From the NCBI RefSeq assembly GCF_015693305.1, contig NZ_CP065138.1:2544001-2608000 (forward strand): a stretch of 64,000 nucleotides of DNA, in the 5' to 3' direction. Shown here piece after piece: positions 33,997-42,990 of this stretch. The stretch's first letter is position 1. Every line of letters begins with the position of its first letter. Origin of the DNA: Sphingobium sp. Cam5-1. GTDB lineage: Bacteria; Pseudomonadota; Alphaproteobacteria; Sphingomonadales; Sphingomonadaceae. Under the pieces are notes generated by a model that was not told the DNA's origin, ran no database searches, and saw nothing but the letters and a program-made list of their open reading frames with translations. The position numbers were made by a program, and so were the translations under genes.

Positions 33997-35064
33997 ATGG
34001 ACGTCGAGCGGAACCTCATGAAAATCGCAGCAGATCTGCTCGTACATTATGACGTCCATGCCCGTCGCCTTCCCTGGCGCGCCCCGCCGGGCGCCAACGC
34101 GGCGGACCCCTATTGCGTCTGGCTGTCCGAAGTCATGCTTCAGCAGACGACCGTCGCCGCCGTCGCCCCCTATTTCGCGAAGTTCACCGATCGCTGGCCA
34201 TCGGTAGAGGCGCTCGCGGGGGCGGAGGATGCCGACGTCATGGCGGCATGGGCAGGCCTTGGCTATTATGCCCGCGCCCGCAACCTGCTCGCCTGCGCCC
34301 GCGCAGTGACGGATCAGCATGGTGGCATCTTCCCGGATAATGAAGAAGGACTGCGCGCCCTCCCGGGCGTCGGCGCCTATACCGCCGCCGCCGTCGCCGC
34401 CATCGCCTTCGGCCGCCGCGCCGTAGTGGTGGACGCCAATGTGGAGCGCGTCGTCGCCCGCCTGTTCGCCATCGACACGCCGCTCCCCGCCGCCCGCCCC
34501 CCCATCCGCGCCGCTGCGGACAGCATCACCCCCGATGCCCGCGCTGGCGATTTCGCGCAGGCGATGATGGACCTTGGCGCGACCATCTGCACATCGCGCA
34601 ACCCCGCCTGCGGCATCTGCCCGTTGCGGCAGGACTGCGCAGCCTTCCGCATGGCCGATCCCGCCGCCTTCCCGGTCAAGGCCGCGAAGAAGGCGAAACC
34701 GCACCGCATCGGCCATAGCTGGTGGATCGAGCGGGCGGACGGCCATGTCTGGCTGATCCGCCGCCCGGCCAAGGGACTACTCGGCGGCATGCGCGCGCTT
34801 CCCTCGTCGGACTGGAGCGCCACGCCCGGCGCCACGCCGCCGCTTGCGGCATCGTGGAAAACGCTGCCGGAACCCGTCGCCCATGTGTTCACGCATTTCT
34901 CGCTGGCCTTGACCATTCATGTCGCCCATGTGGCAAAGGAAAGCATGCCCGTCGGCGAGGGCGAATGGTGGCCGCTCGCCCGCATAGACGAGGCGGGCCT
35001 TCCCACCCTGTTCCGCCGGGCGGCGCAAGCAGCGATGAAGGAGAGTGACGCCTATGTTCCTTGA
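33997..35064 (+). CDS. mutY: A/G-specific adenine DNA glycosylase
   Basis: A 355-residue MutY. The N-terminal domain has RRLPWRAPPG, SEVMLQQTTVAAVAPYF (catalytic Glu in SEVMLQQT), the helix-hairpin-helix LPGVGAYTAAAVAAIAFG with the following Asp-containing VVVDANVERV, and the 4Fe-4S loop CTSRNPACGICPLRQDC. The C-terminal NUDIX-like domain recognises 8-oxoguanine (HVWLIRRPAKGLLGGM, HVFTHFSLALTIHV). It removes adenine mispaired with 8-oxoG. The Met at codon 8 is an alternative start. The gene overlaps or abuts nudC, so both protect against oxidised nucleotides or cofactors. Confidence 0.94.
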   Translation: MDVERNLMKIAADLLVHYDVHARRLPWRAPPGANAADPYCVWLSEVMLQQTTVAAVAPYFAKFTDRWPSVEALAGAEDADVMAAWAGLGYYARARNLLACARAVTDQHGGIFPDNEEGLRALPGVGAYTAAAVAAIAFGRRAVVVDANVERVVARLFAIDTPLPAARPPIRAAADSITPDARAGDFAQAMMDLGATICTSRNPACGICPLRQDCAAFRMADPAAFPVKAAKKAKPHRIGHSWWIERADGHVWLIRRPAKGLLGGMRALPSSDWSATPGATPPLAASWKTLPEPVAHVFTHFSLALTIHVAHVAKESMPVGEGEWWPLARIDEAGLPTLFRRAAQAAMKESDAYVP

Positions 35065-35956
35065 CCAGCCCAGCTATGCAGGTGGCCGTCTGGACCGCGC
35101 CGATCAAATCCGCATGAACCCGGATCTTGCGGCGCAGGCTTTTGCAAACCCCGAGGCCCGCTACCTCGTCCTCGACGGGCTCGATCCGGTCACGCAGGAC
35201 GGCCATCTGCTGATGGAGCCGTTGCCTGACGACGCCAAGGCGGAAGATTACCTCCTTCTCGGCATCGATGAAGGGCAGCGCCCGCTGTTCGTTCGCCTGA
35301 TCGAGGAAAATGGCGCCAACTTCGCCCCCAGCGGCCGCAGCCACGCCATCGTTGCCGAAGTGCCCGCCGATGAAGTCGCCCTTTACGGGACCGCGCGCAG
35401 CCTCGTCCACTGGCATGGCCGCCATCCCTTTTGCTCCGTCTGCGGATCGCGTACTCGCCCGGAAAAGGCGGGTTGGGCGCGTCGCTGCGGCGCCTGCGAT
35501 GCGGAACATTTCCCCCGCGTCGATCCCGTCGTCATCATGCTGGCCGAACATGACGGCCGCGTGTTGGTTGGACGGCAGCATAGCTGGCCGCAGGGCCTCT
35601 ACTCCGCGCTCGCCGGTTTCGTGGAACCGGGCGAAACCCTTGAGGAAGCCGTCATGCGCGAGATCAAGGAGGAAGCGGGCATCACCGTTCGTTCCGTCCG
35701 CTATGTGATGAGCCAGCCATGGCCTTTCCCTTCGTCGCTGATGATCGCCTGCATTGCGCAGGCTGACGATGATGCGCTGACGCTGGACGAGACCGAGATT
35801 GAGCATGCCCTTTGGTGCGACGCGGCCGGAGTCCGCGCGGCGCTGGCAGGGGAAGCGAACGCACCCTTCACCCCGCCTCCGCCCATGGCCGTCGCACACC
35901 ATGTCCTCAAGCATTGGGCCGATGCGCAGGTTGCCCCGCCGGGTTCAAGCGCGTAA
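35054..35956 (+). CDS. nudC: NAD(+) diphosphatase (NADH pyrophosphatase)
   Basis: A 300-residue NudC-type hydrolase with the zinc ribbon CSVCGSRTRPEKAG... CGACDAEHFPR (four Cys), the NUDIX box GFVEPGETLEEAVMREIKEEAG and the NudC signature SQPWPFPSSLM downstream. It cleaves NADH/NAD to NMN(H) and AMP and removes NAD caps from RNA. ATG 35054 has AAGGAG upstream; a GTG at 35045 also opens the frame. Its start overlaps the end of mutY by about 11 bases. Confidence 0.94.
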   Translation: MFLDQPSYAGGRLDRADQIRMNPDLAAQAFANPEARYLVLDGLDPVTQDGHLLMEPLPDDAKAEDYLLLGIDEGQRPLFVRLIEENGANFAPSGRSHAIVAEVPADEVALYGTARSLVHWHGRHPFCSVCGSRTRPEKAGWARRCGACDAEHFPRVDPVVIMLAEHDGRVLVGRQHSWPQGLYSALAGFVEPGETLEEAVMREIKEEAGITVRSVRYVMSQPWPFPSSLMIACIAQADDDALTLDETEIEHALWCDAAGVRAALAGEANAPFTPPPPMAVAHHVLKHWADAQVAPPGSSA

Positions 35957-36003
35957 GGCCCATGGCCTGACGCCTCACCCCTCAGCAGGAACGCCCCGCA
36001 CCC

Positions 36004-37350
36004 ATGCTCAGCCTTGAAGAAGCCCAGTCCCGCGCGCAGGATCTGGTGACGGCGGCACGCAGGGCCGGGGCTGACGCGGCCGACGCCATCTACGCCTGCA
36101 ATGCTTCGACCACGGTCGCGGTGCGCCTTGGCGCGCTGGAGGATGTGGAGCGATCGGAGGGGGAAGAAATCGGCCTGCGTGTCTTCGTCGGTCAGCGCTC
36201 CGCCAGCATCGCCGCGTCGGACATGAATCCCGCGACCTTGAGCACGCTGGTCGATCGTTCCATCGCCATGGCGCGGGAGGCGCCGGAAGATCCCTATGCG
36301 GGCCTTGCGCCCGAAGACCGGCTACTGCGCGGCACTTTGCCTGCACTAGACCTTGCCGATCCGAGCGAGCCTGAACCCGCGAAACTGCGCGAGCGCGCCC
36401 TGGCTGTCGAGGAAGCCGCCCGCGCCGTCGCTGGCGTCACCAACAGCGAAGGCGGCGGCGCGTCCAACGGCCGCAGCCAGGTCGCGCTCGCCACCAGCCA
36501 CGGTTTTGCCGGTGCCTATGCGGGCACTAGTCATTCGACCTGGGCCAGCGTTCTTGCAGGCACCGGCGCGGACATGCAGCGGGACCATGCCAGCCACAGC
36601 GTCCGCCATCTGGTTGATCTGGATGACGCCGCGACAATCGGCGCCCGGGCGGGGGAGCGCGCCGTCGCTCGCCTCAACCCCGCGAAGCTCGAAAGCGGCG
36701 TCCTTCCCATCCTGTTCGACCCGCGCATTGGCTCCAGCCTGCTCGGCCATCTGATCGGCGGCATCGTCGGCCCCGCCATCGCCCGTCGGTCGAGCTTCCT
36801 GCTCGATTCCCTCGGGAAGAAGCTGTTCGACAGCGCCATCACCATCATCGACGATCCACTCCGCCTGCGCGGCATGCGCTCGCGCCCCTTCGACGGTGAG
36901 GGGCTGCCGGTCGCCCGTCGTGCCCTGATCGATGCGGGCGTGCTGACCGGCTGGCTGATGGACAGCGCATCGGCCCGCCAGCTCGGCCTACAGCCCACCG
37001 GCCATGCCAGCCGGGGCGGCAGCGGCGCGCCCGGCGCTGGCGTCACTAACGTCCATATGGAGCCCGGCACCCTCTCGCCCGCCGAGTTGATGGCCGACGT
37101 CAAGCGCGGTCTTTATGTCACCGAACTGATCGGCATGGGCGTGAACGGCGTCACCGGCGATTATAGCCGCGGCGCCGCCGGTTTCCTGATCGAGGATGGC
37201 GTGATCACCCGCCCGGTCTCAGAAATCACCATCGCCAGCCATCTGAAGGACATGTTCCGCGCCCTCGTGCCCGCGAACGACCTTGAATTCCGCTATGGCA
37301 TGAACGTGCCCACCATCCGCATCGACGGGATGACCGTTGCCGGGGGGTGA
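36004..37350 (+). CDS. pmbA: TldD/PmbA family metalloprotease component
   Basis: A 448-residue PmbA/TldE protein: AQDLVTAARRAGADAADAIYACN, LEDVERSEGEEIGLRVFVGQRSAS, VTNSEGGGASNGRS, IGSSLLGHLIGGIVGPAIARRSSFL, SRPFDGEGLPVARRALIDAGVLTGWLMD and the C-terminal GVTNVHMEPG... GVNGVTGDYSRGAAGF block. PmbA forms a heterodimer with TldD (not in the window) that processes modified peptides and unfolded substrates; TldD carries the zinc site and PmbA does not. The TTG start of the monophosphatase gene overlaps its 3' end by 14 bases. Confidence 0.93.
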   Translation: MLSLEEAQSRAQDLVTAARRAGADAADAIYACNASTTVAVRLGALEDVERSEGEEIGLRVFVGQRSASIAASDMNPATLSTLVDRSIAMAREAPEDPYAGLAPEDRLLRGTLPALDLADPSEPEPAKLRERALAVEEAARAVAGVTNSEGGGASNGRSQVALATSHGFAGAYAGTSHSTWASVLAGTGADMQRDHASHSVRHLVDLDDAATIGARAGERAVARLNPAKLESGVLPILFDPRIGSSLLGHLIGGIVGPAIARRSSFLLDSLGKKLFDSAITIIDDPLRLRGMRSRPFDGEGLPVARRALIDAGVLTGWLMDSASARQLGLQPTGHASRGGSGAPGAGVTNVHMEPGTLSPAELMADVKRGLYVTELIGMGVNGVTGDYSRGAAGFLIEDGVITRPVSEITIASHLKDMFRALVPANDLEFRYGMNVPTIRIDGMTVAGG

Positions 37351-38134
37351 GATCGACCTGCGCGCGTTGGTCGGCGCGGTATCGGACGCGGCCGATCGGG
37401 CGCTTACCCTCTGGGCGGGCGGCCAGACGCAGGTGCGCCAATGGGAAAAGGTCCCCGGCCATCCTGTGTGCGAGGCGGACCTCGAAATTGACGAGATGCT
37501 CCGCCAGAGCCTCAGCATCATCGACCCCACCGCCGGATGGCTGTCGGAGGAGACGGCCGACACCGTCCACCGCCTCGACCTTGCCCGCGTCTGGGTGGTC
37601 GATCCGATCGATGGCACCCGCGACTATCTGCGCGGTCGTCCGGGCTGGTCCGTGTCGGTTGCGCTGGTCGAACATGGCGCGGTGCGCATCGGCATCCTCG
37701 CCGCGCCTGCCCGCAACGAATTGTGGATCGCGCGGGCGGGGGAGGGCGCCACCCGCAACGGCCGCGTGCTTTCCGCAGGGTCCCGCATGATCCTGCCCGG
37801 CGCCCGCGTGCCCGCCGATCAACTCCCCCGCTACGACCGCGACCTCGTCACCGTCCACAAGCCCAACAGCATCGCGCTGCGCATGGCGATGGTCGCCGCC
37901 GATGAGGCCGACCTCGTCGCCACCGTTCGCTGGGGCAATGAATGGGATGTCGCCGCCGCCGCCCTGATCGCGCAGGAAGCAGGAGCGACCGTCACCGACG
38001 CGCTCGGCGTCCCTCTGTCCTTTAACCGCCCGGACCCCACCGCCTTCGGCCTGCTCTGCACAGCCCCCGGCATCCATGAAGCAGCGACGCAGCGCCTGGC
38101 CCCCCGCGCCCGCGAACTGCTAGGGCAAGGCTGA
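37337..38134 (+). CDS. Inositol monophosphatase family protein (CysQ/HisN-like)
   Basis: A 265-residue Mg-dependent phosphatase of the inositol monophosphatase fold. Metal and substrate motifs are GWLSEETADT (Glu-Glu), WVVDPIDGTRDYLRG (DPIDGT) and WGNEWDVAAAALIAQEAGA (W-D). The family includes CysQ (3'-phosphoadenosine phosphatase), HisN and inositol phosphatases; the exact substrate is not fixed by sequence. The start is TTG 37337 inside the pmbA end; no in-frame ATG lies before the conserved region. Translational coupling with pmbA is likely. Confidence 0.88.
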   Translation: MPGGEIDLRALVGAVSDAADRALTLWAGGQTQVRQWEKVPGHPVCEADLEIDEMLRQSLSIIDPTAGWLSEETADTVHRLDLARVWVVDPIDGTRDYLRGRPGWSVSVALVEHGAVRIGILAAPARNELWIARAGEGATRNGRVLSAGSRMILPGARVPADQLPRYDRDLVTVHKPNSIALRMAMVAADEADLVATVRWGNEWDVAAAALIAQEAGATVTDALGVPLSFNRPDPTAFGLLCTAPGIHEAATQRLAPRARELLGQG

Positions 38135-38207
38135 AAGAGCGCGTTACGTGGTCTGTTCGCCTATCGTCTTTTCCTGAGCCGAAGCTAACACCATCGCTCG
38201 CTATGCC

Positions 38208-38726
38208 TTAAAGCTTGCCGTATTTTGCCTCGAACCCGGCAGTGTCGCCAGCCGCCAGATATTTCGCCTGATCAACCCACTGGTCGCGTACGGGGCGACC
38301 CTTGAAATTGCCAAGCTTCGTATCGATCGCCGCGATGTCGGCTTCGTTCCAGTTGGCAATTTGCGCATAGCGGGTCACGCCCAGCTCGATCAGCAGTTGA
38401 TTGAGCTTGGGGCCGACCCCCTTCATCCTCAGCAGATTGTCATGCGCGTCCGATGTGGGCGCCGCCGCCAGGGCAGCGGAAATCGGCGGCGATACCGGCG
38501 CGACTACAGGCTGAGGCTCAGCCGCGATTGTCGTGGGTGCAACGGTCACCGGTTCTGCTGCGGCGGGCGCAACCGGCGGCTCTTGTCGTTCCACTACAGG
38601 AGCACGCTCGGCCGGGGCGTTGTCGATGGGCGTCTTGCGCCCCGATAGCAGGAACACGACGCCGATCAGGACCAACAGCCCGATCAACAGCCACAGGCCG
38701 TAGTCCATGAAAAATTCCTGCATCAC
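38208..38726 (-). CDS. Membrane-anchored helix-hairpin-helix (H3TH-like) protein
   Basis: The 172-residue protein has one N-terminal transmembrane helix (YGLWLLIGLLVLIGVVFLL), a long Pro/Ala/Val-rich linker (about residues 32-90) and a C-terminal domain starting DNLLRMKGVGPKLNQLLIEL and continuing VTRYAQIANWNEADIAAID, matching the predicted flap-endonuclease-like 5' DNA nuclease domain (COG3743), in fact a helix-hairpin-helix DNA-binding motif. Catalytic residues for nuclease activity are not evident. Function unknown. Start ATG 38726, 38723 or 38708. Confidence 0.75.
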   Translation of the reverse strand: MMQEFFMDYGLWLLIGLLVLIGVVFLLSGRKTPIDNAPAERAPVVERQEPPVAPAAAEPVTVAPTTIAAEPQPVVAPVSPPISAALAAAPTSDAHDNLLRMKGVGPKLNQLLIELGVTRYAQIANWNEADIAAIDTKLGNFKGRPVRDQWVDQAKYLAAGDTAGFEAKYGKL

Positions 38727-38798
38727 GCTCCCTCCTGTTTTCAGGCCCTTATCTAAGGGCGCTGGCGCACAATCGGCAAGAGCCTGTATTGGACAGTC

Positions 38799-40076
38799 TT
38801 AGCGCCCCTCGCGCTCCACTTCGCGCCAGCCAATGTCGCGACGGCAAAATCCGGTCGGGAACTCGATGGCATCTACCGCCCGATAGGCCGCCGCCTGCGC
38901 CTCGCCCACGCTGCTGCCGCTCGCCGTGACGTTCAGCACCCGCCCGCCATTGGCGACCAGCACGCCATCCTTGTCCGCCGTTCCTGCATGGAACACCCGC
39001 GCGCCGCTCGCTTCGGCCGCGTCTATGCCGCCGATCGTGCCGCCCTTTTCCGGCGTGCCCGGATAGCCGTTTGCGGCCATCACCACCGTCAATGCCGTGC
39101 GGTCGGCCAGCGTCACCGGCCCCTGCTCCGCCAGTCTTTCCTGCGCCACCGCCAGCAACAGTTCGACCAGATCGCCGTCGAACCGCATCATCAGCACCTG
39201 GCATTCCGGGTCGCCGAAACGCGCATTATATTCGATCAGCTTCGGCCCTTCGTCGGTCAGCATCAGCCCGGCATAAAGCACGCCCGAGTAAGGCGTCCCC
39301 TCGGCGGCCAATGTTTCAACGGTTGGCCGGATGATCTTCTCGATCACTTCGGCTTCCAGTTCGGGCGTCAGCACCCTCGCCGGACTATAGGCACCCATGC
39401 CGCCGGTATTGGGTCCGGTATCGCCGTCACCCACCCGCTTATGATCCTGCGCCGAACCAAAGGGCAGGATGGCGCTGCCGTCGGTGAGCGCGAAGAAGCT
39501 TGCCTCCTCGCCCGTCATAAACTCTTCCAGCACCACTTCCGCGCCTGCCGCGCCAAATGCGCCGGAGAACATGTCCTCGATCGCTTCGACGGCCTGATTG
39601 CGCGTCTCCGCAATAATCACGCCCTTGCCCGCGGCCAGACCATCGGCCTTGATCACCACCGGCAGGCCGAAGTCGCCGAGCGCCGCGATCGCACCATCCT
39701 TGCTGTGGGTGCGCTCATAGGCGGCGGTTGGAATGTGTGCGCGCTTGCACAAATCCTTGGTAAAGCCCTTGGACCCTTCCAGCTGCGCCGCCTTCTTGCC
39801 CGGCCCGAACACCGGATAGCCCTTGACCCGCAAATTGTCGGCCAGTCCATCGACCAGAGGCGCTTCCGGCCCGATCACCACCAGCCCGATCGCATGGCGC
39901 AGGCAGAAATCGACCACCGCGCGATGGTCCGTGGCATCCAGGTCGACCAACGTCGCATGCTGGGCTATGCCGGGGTTGCCGGGCGCTGCATAAAGGGTCG
40001 TGAGGCTGGGCGATTGCGCCAGCTTCCAGGCCAAAGCATGTTCGCGGCCACCGCTGCCCAACAAAAGGATGTTCAT
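38799..40076 (-). CDS. purD: Phosphoribosylamine-glycine ligase
   Basis: A 425-residue PurD with the N-terminal [19 protein letters not shown], the ATP-grasp core ([56 protein letters not shown]) and [11 protein letters not shown] for metal binding. It makes glycinamide ribonucleotide from phosphoribosylamine and glycine with ATP, step 2 of purine synthesis. The frame runs back to 40256, but ATG 40076 is the family start. Its start codon lies 7 bases from that of the divergent xseA gene, so the two promoters sit within each other's coding sequence. Confidence 0.95.
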   Translation of the reverse strand: MNILLLGSGGREHALAWKLAQSPSLTTLYAAPGNPGIAQHATLVDLDATDHRAVVDFCLRHAIGLVVIGPEAPLVDGLADNLRVKGYPVFGPGKKAAQLEGSKGFTKDLCKRAHIPTAAYERTHSKDGAIAALGDFGLPVVIKADGLAAGKGVIIAETRNQAVEAIEDMFSGAFGAAGAEVVLEEFMTGEEASFFALTDGSAILPFGSAQDHKRVGDGDTGPNTGGMGAYSPARVLTPELEAEVIEKIIRPTVETLAAEGTPYSGVLYAGLMLTDEGPKLIEYNARFGDPECQVLMMRFDGDLVELLLAVAQERLAEQGPVTLADRTALTVVMAANGYPGTPEKGGTIGGIDAAEASGARVFHAGTADKDGVLVANGGRVLNVTASGSSVGEAQAAAYRAVDAIEFPTGFCRRDIGWREVEREGR

Positions 40077-40083
40077 TTCGCCC

Positions 40084-41589
40084 ATGTCCCCGGAATATGA
40101 AGCTGGTTTGGATGCATCGGGCCGCCTGTTAGCCGAGGAACGGGCGGGGGACAACGCGCCGCCGCTTTCGGTGAGCGAATTGTCGGCGATCTTGAAGCGC
40201 ACGGTCGAGGATCGCTTCGGCCATGTCCGCCTGCGCGGCGAGATTTCCGGCTTCAAGCGCGCCGCGTCGGGGCACCTCTATCTGTGCCTCAAGGATGACA
40301 ATGCGGTCATCGACGGCGTGATGTGGAAGGGCGGGGCGCAACGGCTGCCCTTCGCGCCACAGGACGGGGTGGAGGTGATCGCCACCGGCAAGCTCACCAC
40401 CTATCCCGGCCGCTCCAAATATCAGATCGTGATCGAGCGGATGGAGCTGGCGGGCGAGGGCGCGTTGATGGCGCTGCTCGAAAAGCTCAAGGCCAAGCTC
40501 GCCGCCGAGGGATTGTTCGACCGCGACCGTAAGCGCCTGCTCCCCTTCATGCCCCGTACCATCGGCGTCGTCACTTCGCCGACCGGCGCGGTGATCCGCG
40601 ACATTCTCCACCGCCTCGAAGATCGCTGCCCGACCAACGTCCTGCTTTGGCCGGTGCTGGTGCAGGGGCAGGGCGCGGCCGAGCAGGTGGCCCGCGCCGT
40701 ACGCGGCTTTTCGGCCATGCAGCCGGGCGGCCCGCTGCCCCGGCCCGACCTCGTCATCGTCGCGCGCGGCGGCGGATCGGTTGAGGATCTATGGAGCTTC
40801 AACGAGGAAATCGTCGTCCGGGCGGTTGCGGCCTGTTCGATCCCGATCATCTCGGCTGTCGGCCACGAAACTGACACGACCCTTTGCGACTATGCCGCCG
40901 ACATGCGCGCGCCTACGCCGACCGCCGCTGCCGAAATGGCGGTGCCGGTGCGCGCTGATCTGATGGCGATGCTGACCGAACAGGGCCTGCGCATGAACCG
41001 TGCGGTGCGTCGCGGTGCTGCGCAGGCGCGCGAGCGGCTAGAGGTGCAGGCCCGGCTCATGCCCACGCCCGACATGCTGCTTGCCCCGCAGCGGCAGCGG
41101 TTCGACCAGCTGTCCGGCGATCTTGGCAACGGCCTGCGCCACCGGGTAGCCGATGCGCGCGCGCATCTGGGGCAGGCCAGCGGTGCGCTCCGTCCCGCGC
41201 TCCTGCATCAGCATTTGAGCCGCGCGAAGGAACGGCTCGACCGTCAGCGCCTGCGTCCCGATTACCTGACCCGCGTTTTTCACGACCGCGCCACCGCCTT
41301 CGACCGCCTGTCGCGCCTGTTCGTCTCGGTCAATCCCGACCTGCCGCTCAAGCGCGGCTTCGCCCGCGTCATGGCGGGGGACCGCCTCGTCAGGACAGTC
41401 GATGAAGCCCGTGCGGCAGGCACGGTGTCGCTCCATTTCGACGATGGCGCGGTCGCGGCGACGGTGGAAAGCGGCCCGTCATCACCAGCCCTTGAGAAGG
41501 CGCCGTCGCAAGCTATATCCCCTACATCCCGCCCTTCCCGCAAACCGCAGGAGGGCGGCGAAACCCGCCAGCAGGACCTGTTCTCCTGA
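40084..41589 (+). CDS. xseA: Exodeoxyribonuclease VII large subunit
   Basis: A 501-residue XseA: the N-terminal OB domain ([52 protein letters not shown]), the catalytic domain ([84 protein letters not shown]), then coiled-coil and C-terminal region. With XseB it degrades single-stranded DNA. ATG 40084 is used; an in-frame ATG at 40000 would overlap purD extensively. The C-terminal 30 residues are low-complexity. Confidence 0.94.
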   Translation: MSPEYEAGLDASGRLLAEERAGDNAPPLSVSELSAILKRTVEDRFGHVRLRGEISGFKRAASGHLYLCLKDDNAVIDGVMWKGGAQRLPFAPQDGVEVIATGKLTTYPGRSKYQIVIERMELAGEGALMALLEKLKAKLAAEGLFDRDRKRLLPFMPRTIGVVTSPTGAVIRDILHRLEDRCPTNVLLWPVLVQGQGAAEQVARAVRGFSAMQPGGPLPRPDLVIVARGGGSVEDLWSFNEEIVVRAVAACSIPIISAVGHETDTTLCDYAADMRAPTPTAAAEMAVPVRADLMAMLTEQGLRMNRAVRRGAAQARERLEVQARLMPTPDMLLAPQRQRFDQLSGDLGNGLRHRVADARAHLGQASGALRPALLHQHLSRAKERLDRQRLRPDYLTRVFHDRATAFDRLSRLFVSVNPDLPLKRGFARVMAGDRLVRTVDEARAAGTVSLHFDDGAVAATVESGPSSPALEKAPSQAISPTSRPSRKPQEGGETRQQDLFS

Positions 41590-41622
41590 TGTGCATGAAT
41601 GTTAAGAAGGCCGCCTGATCCC

Positions 41623-41835
41623 ATGCTGATGTCCAACCGCGATCGTCCGGCCCGCCTCCATTATATGGCCTACAGCTTCCGTGTGCTTCAGGCGGGCGAC
41701 CATGTCGTCTGCGCCGTCACTGGCGAGAAAATTGCGCTCGACGACCTGCGCTATTGGAGCATCGCCCGGCAGGAACCCTATGCCAGCGCCGAAGCCTCGG
41801 CCCAGGCGGAGCTGAAGGCGCGCGGCCTGCGATGA
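41623..41835 (+). CDS. DUF2093 domain-containing protein
   Basis: A 70-residue protein matching the DUF2093 family: RPARLHYMAYSFRVLQAGDHVVCAVTGEKIALDDLRYWSIARQEPYAS. The family is limited to alphaproteobacteria and has no known role. It lies 33 bases after xseA, as in many relatives, and its stop TGA overlaps the ATG of the M23 peptidase gene (ATGA), so the three genes form one transcript. ATG 41623 or 41629 is the start. Confidence 0.85.
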   Translation: MLMSNRDRPARLHYMAYSFRVLQAGDHVVCAVTGEKIALDDLRYWSIARQEPYASAEASAQAELKARGLR

Positions 41836-42671
41836 AATGCTGGGCAGCCGCGCTTCTGCTGATGACCGGCAGTGTGGGCGCGGCGAACAATCCGGCACCC
41901 GTCCCCGCCGCCAGCATTACCCTTCAAGGCACCGCACAGCAGGGCGGCACGCTCACCGGAACCGCGCCCCCCGCGACGGCGGAATTGCGCCTCGACAATC
42001 AACTCGTTCGCGTCGATCCCGATGGCCGCTTCCTCATCGCCTTCGACCGTGACGCCGGGCCGCAGGCACAGCTCACCGCCAGCCTCTCAGACGGTCGCAT
42101 CATCAACCAACCCATCAGCATCGCCCCACGCGCCTGGCGGATAGAGCGCGTCAACACGCCCCTCCGCCCGGTGCGCGACAATGAAGCCTTCTTGGCCTTG
42201 CGCCGCCCGGAACTGGCGCAGATCGCCGCCGCCCGCGCGCAGGAAACCGGCGCCCAAGGCTGGCGCCAGCGCTTCCTCTGGCCGCGCGTCGGCCGCATCT
42301 CCGGCCTGTTTGGATCGCAGCGCGTCTATCAGGGCGTCCCCGGCGCCTATCATGGCGGCATAGATATTGCCGGAGCGACCGGCGATCCCGTTCTGGCTCC
42401 TGCTGACGGCGTGGTGACACTGGCGGCCGATCATCCGTTCACGCTGGAGGGCAATCTGCTGATGATCGACCACGGCCATGGCCTCAGCAGCGCCTTCCTT
42501 CACCTCTCCCGCATCGACGTGAAGCTCGGACAGTCCATTCGTCAGGGGCAGAGCATCGGCGCGATCGGCGCCACCGGTCGCGCCACTGGCCCGCACCTTC
42601 ACTGGGGCTTGCGCTGGAACGAAGCGCGGATCGACCCGCTTCTGCTCACCGGACCAATGCCAGCAAACTGA
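41832..42671 (+). CDS. M23 family metallopeptidase
   Basis: A 279-residue secreted peptidase: signal peptide (MKCWAAALLLMTGSVGA), a beta-rich N-terminal domain and the M23/LytM domain with the zinc ligands in YHGGIDIAGATGDPVLAPADG (His and Asp), SAFLHLSRIDV and GPHLHWGLRW (HxH). It cleaves peptidoglycan cross-bridges or acts as an amidase activator if inactive; the catalytic residues appear intact. It overlaps the DUF2093 gene by 4 bases. The upstream frame to 41754 is shadowed by DUF2093. Confidence 0.9.
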   Translation: MKCWAAALLLMTGSVGAANNPAPVPAASITLQGTAQQGGTLTGTAPPATAELRLDNQLVRVDPDGRFLIAFDRDAGPQAQLTASLSDGRIINQPISIAPRAWRIERVNTPLRPVRDNEAFLALRRPELAQIAAARAQETGAQGWRQRFLWPRVGRISGLFGSQRVYQGVPGAYHGGIDIAGATGDPVLAPADGVVTLAADHPFTLEGNLLMIDHGHGLSSAFLHLSRIDVKLGQSIRQGQSIGAIGATGRATGPHLHWGLRWNEARIDPLLLTGPMPAN

Positions 42672-42990
42672 ACTGAGATGCATTTGCGCAACTTAGTGTA
42701 ACTTGTGGCAATGGCAGAGCATCAAAGTTCCGCCCGCCATAAATGACGCCAAATAAAGTTGTTAAACGAACGTAAAACCGCGCTTATCGCCTATGTGGCA
42801 AATTTACGACAGTGAAACAGCAAAGTGCGCTCATGCCAGCAGCATTGCTTTACACGCATAAAACGACTGCGCAGACTATCGCACAGCACGGATGAAGAGG
42901 GGTTTGCTGTCGGGCTCCTAACGCCCCTCTCCATGCGTCGGAAACTAGGCGCAGGTTCGCTTGCGCCGCTCCAGAGCAAGGGACTGGACT
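42672..42990. other. Upstream region of the TonB-dependent receptor gene
   Basis: These 319 bases contain no gene I can support. The AT-rich part near 42740-42790 (aaagttgttaaacgaacg) probably holds the receptor promoter, but I cannot place -35/-10 boxes with confidence. No riboswitch or Fur box was recognised. Confidence 0.45.
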
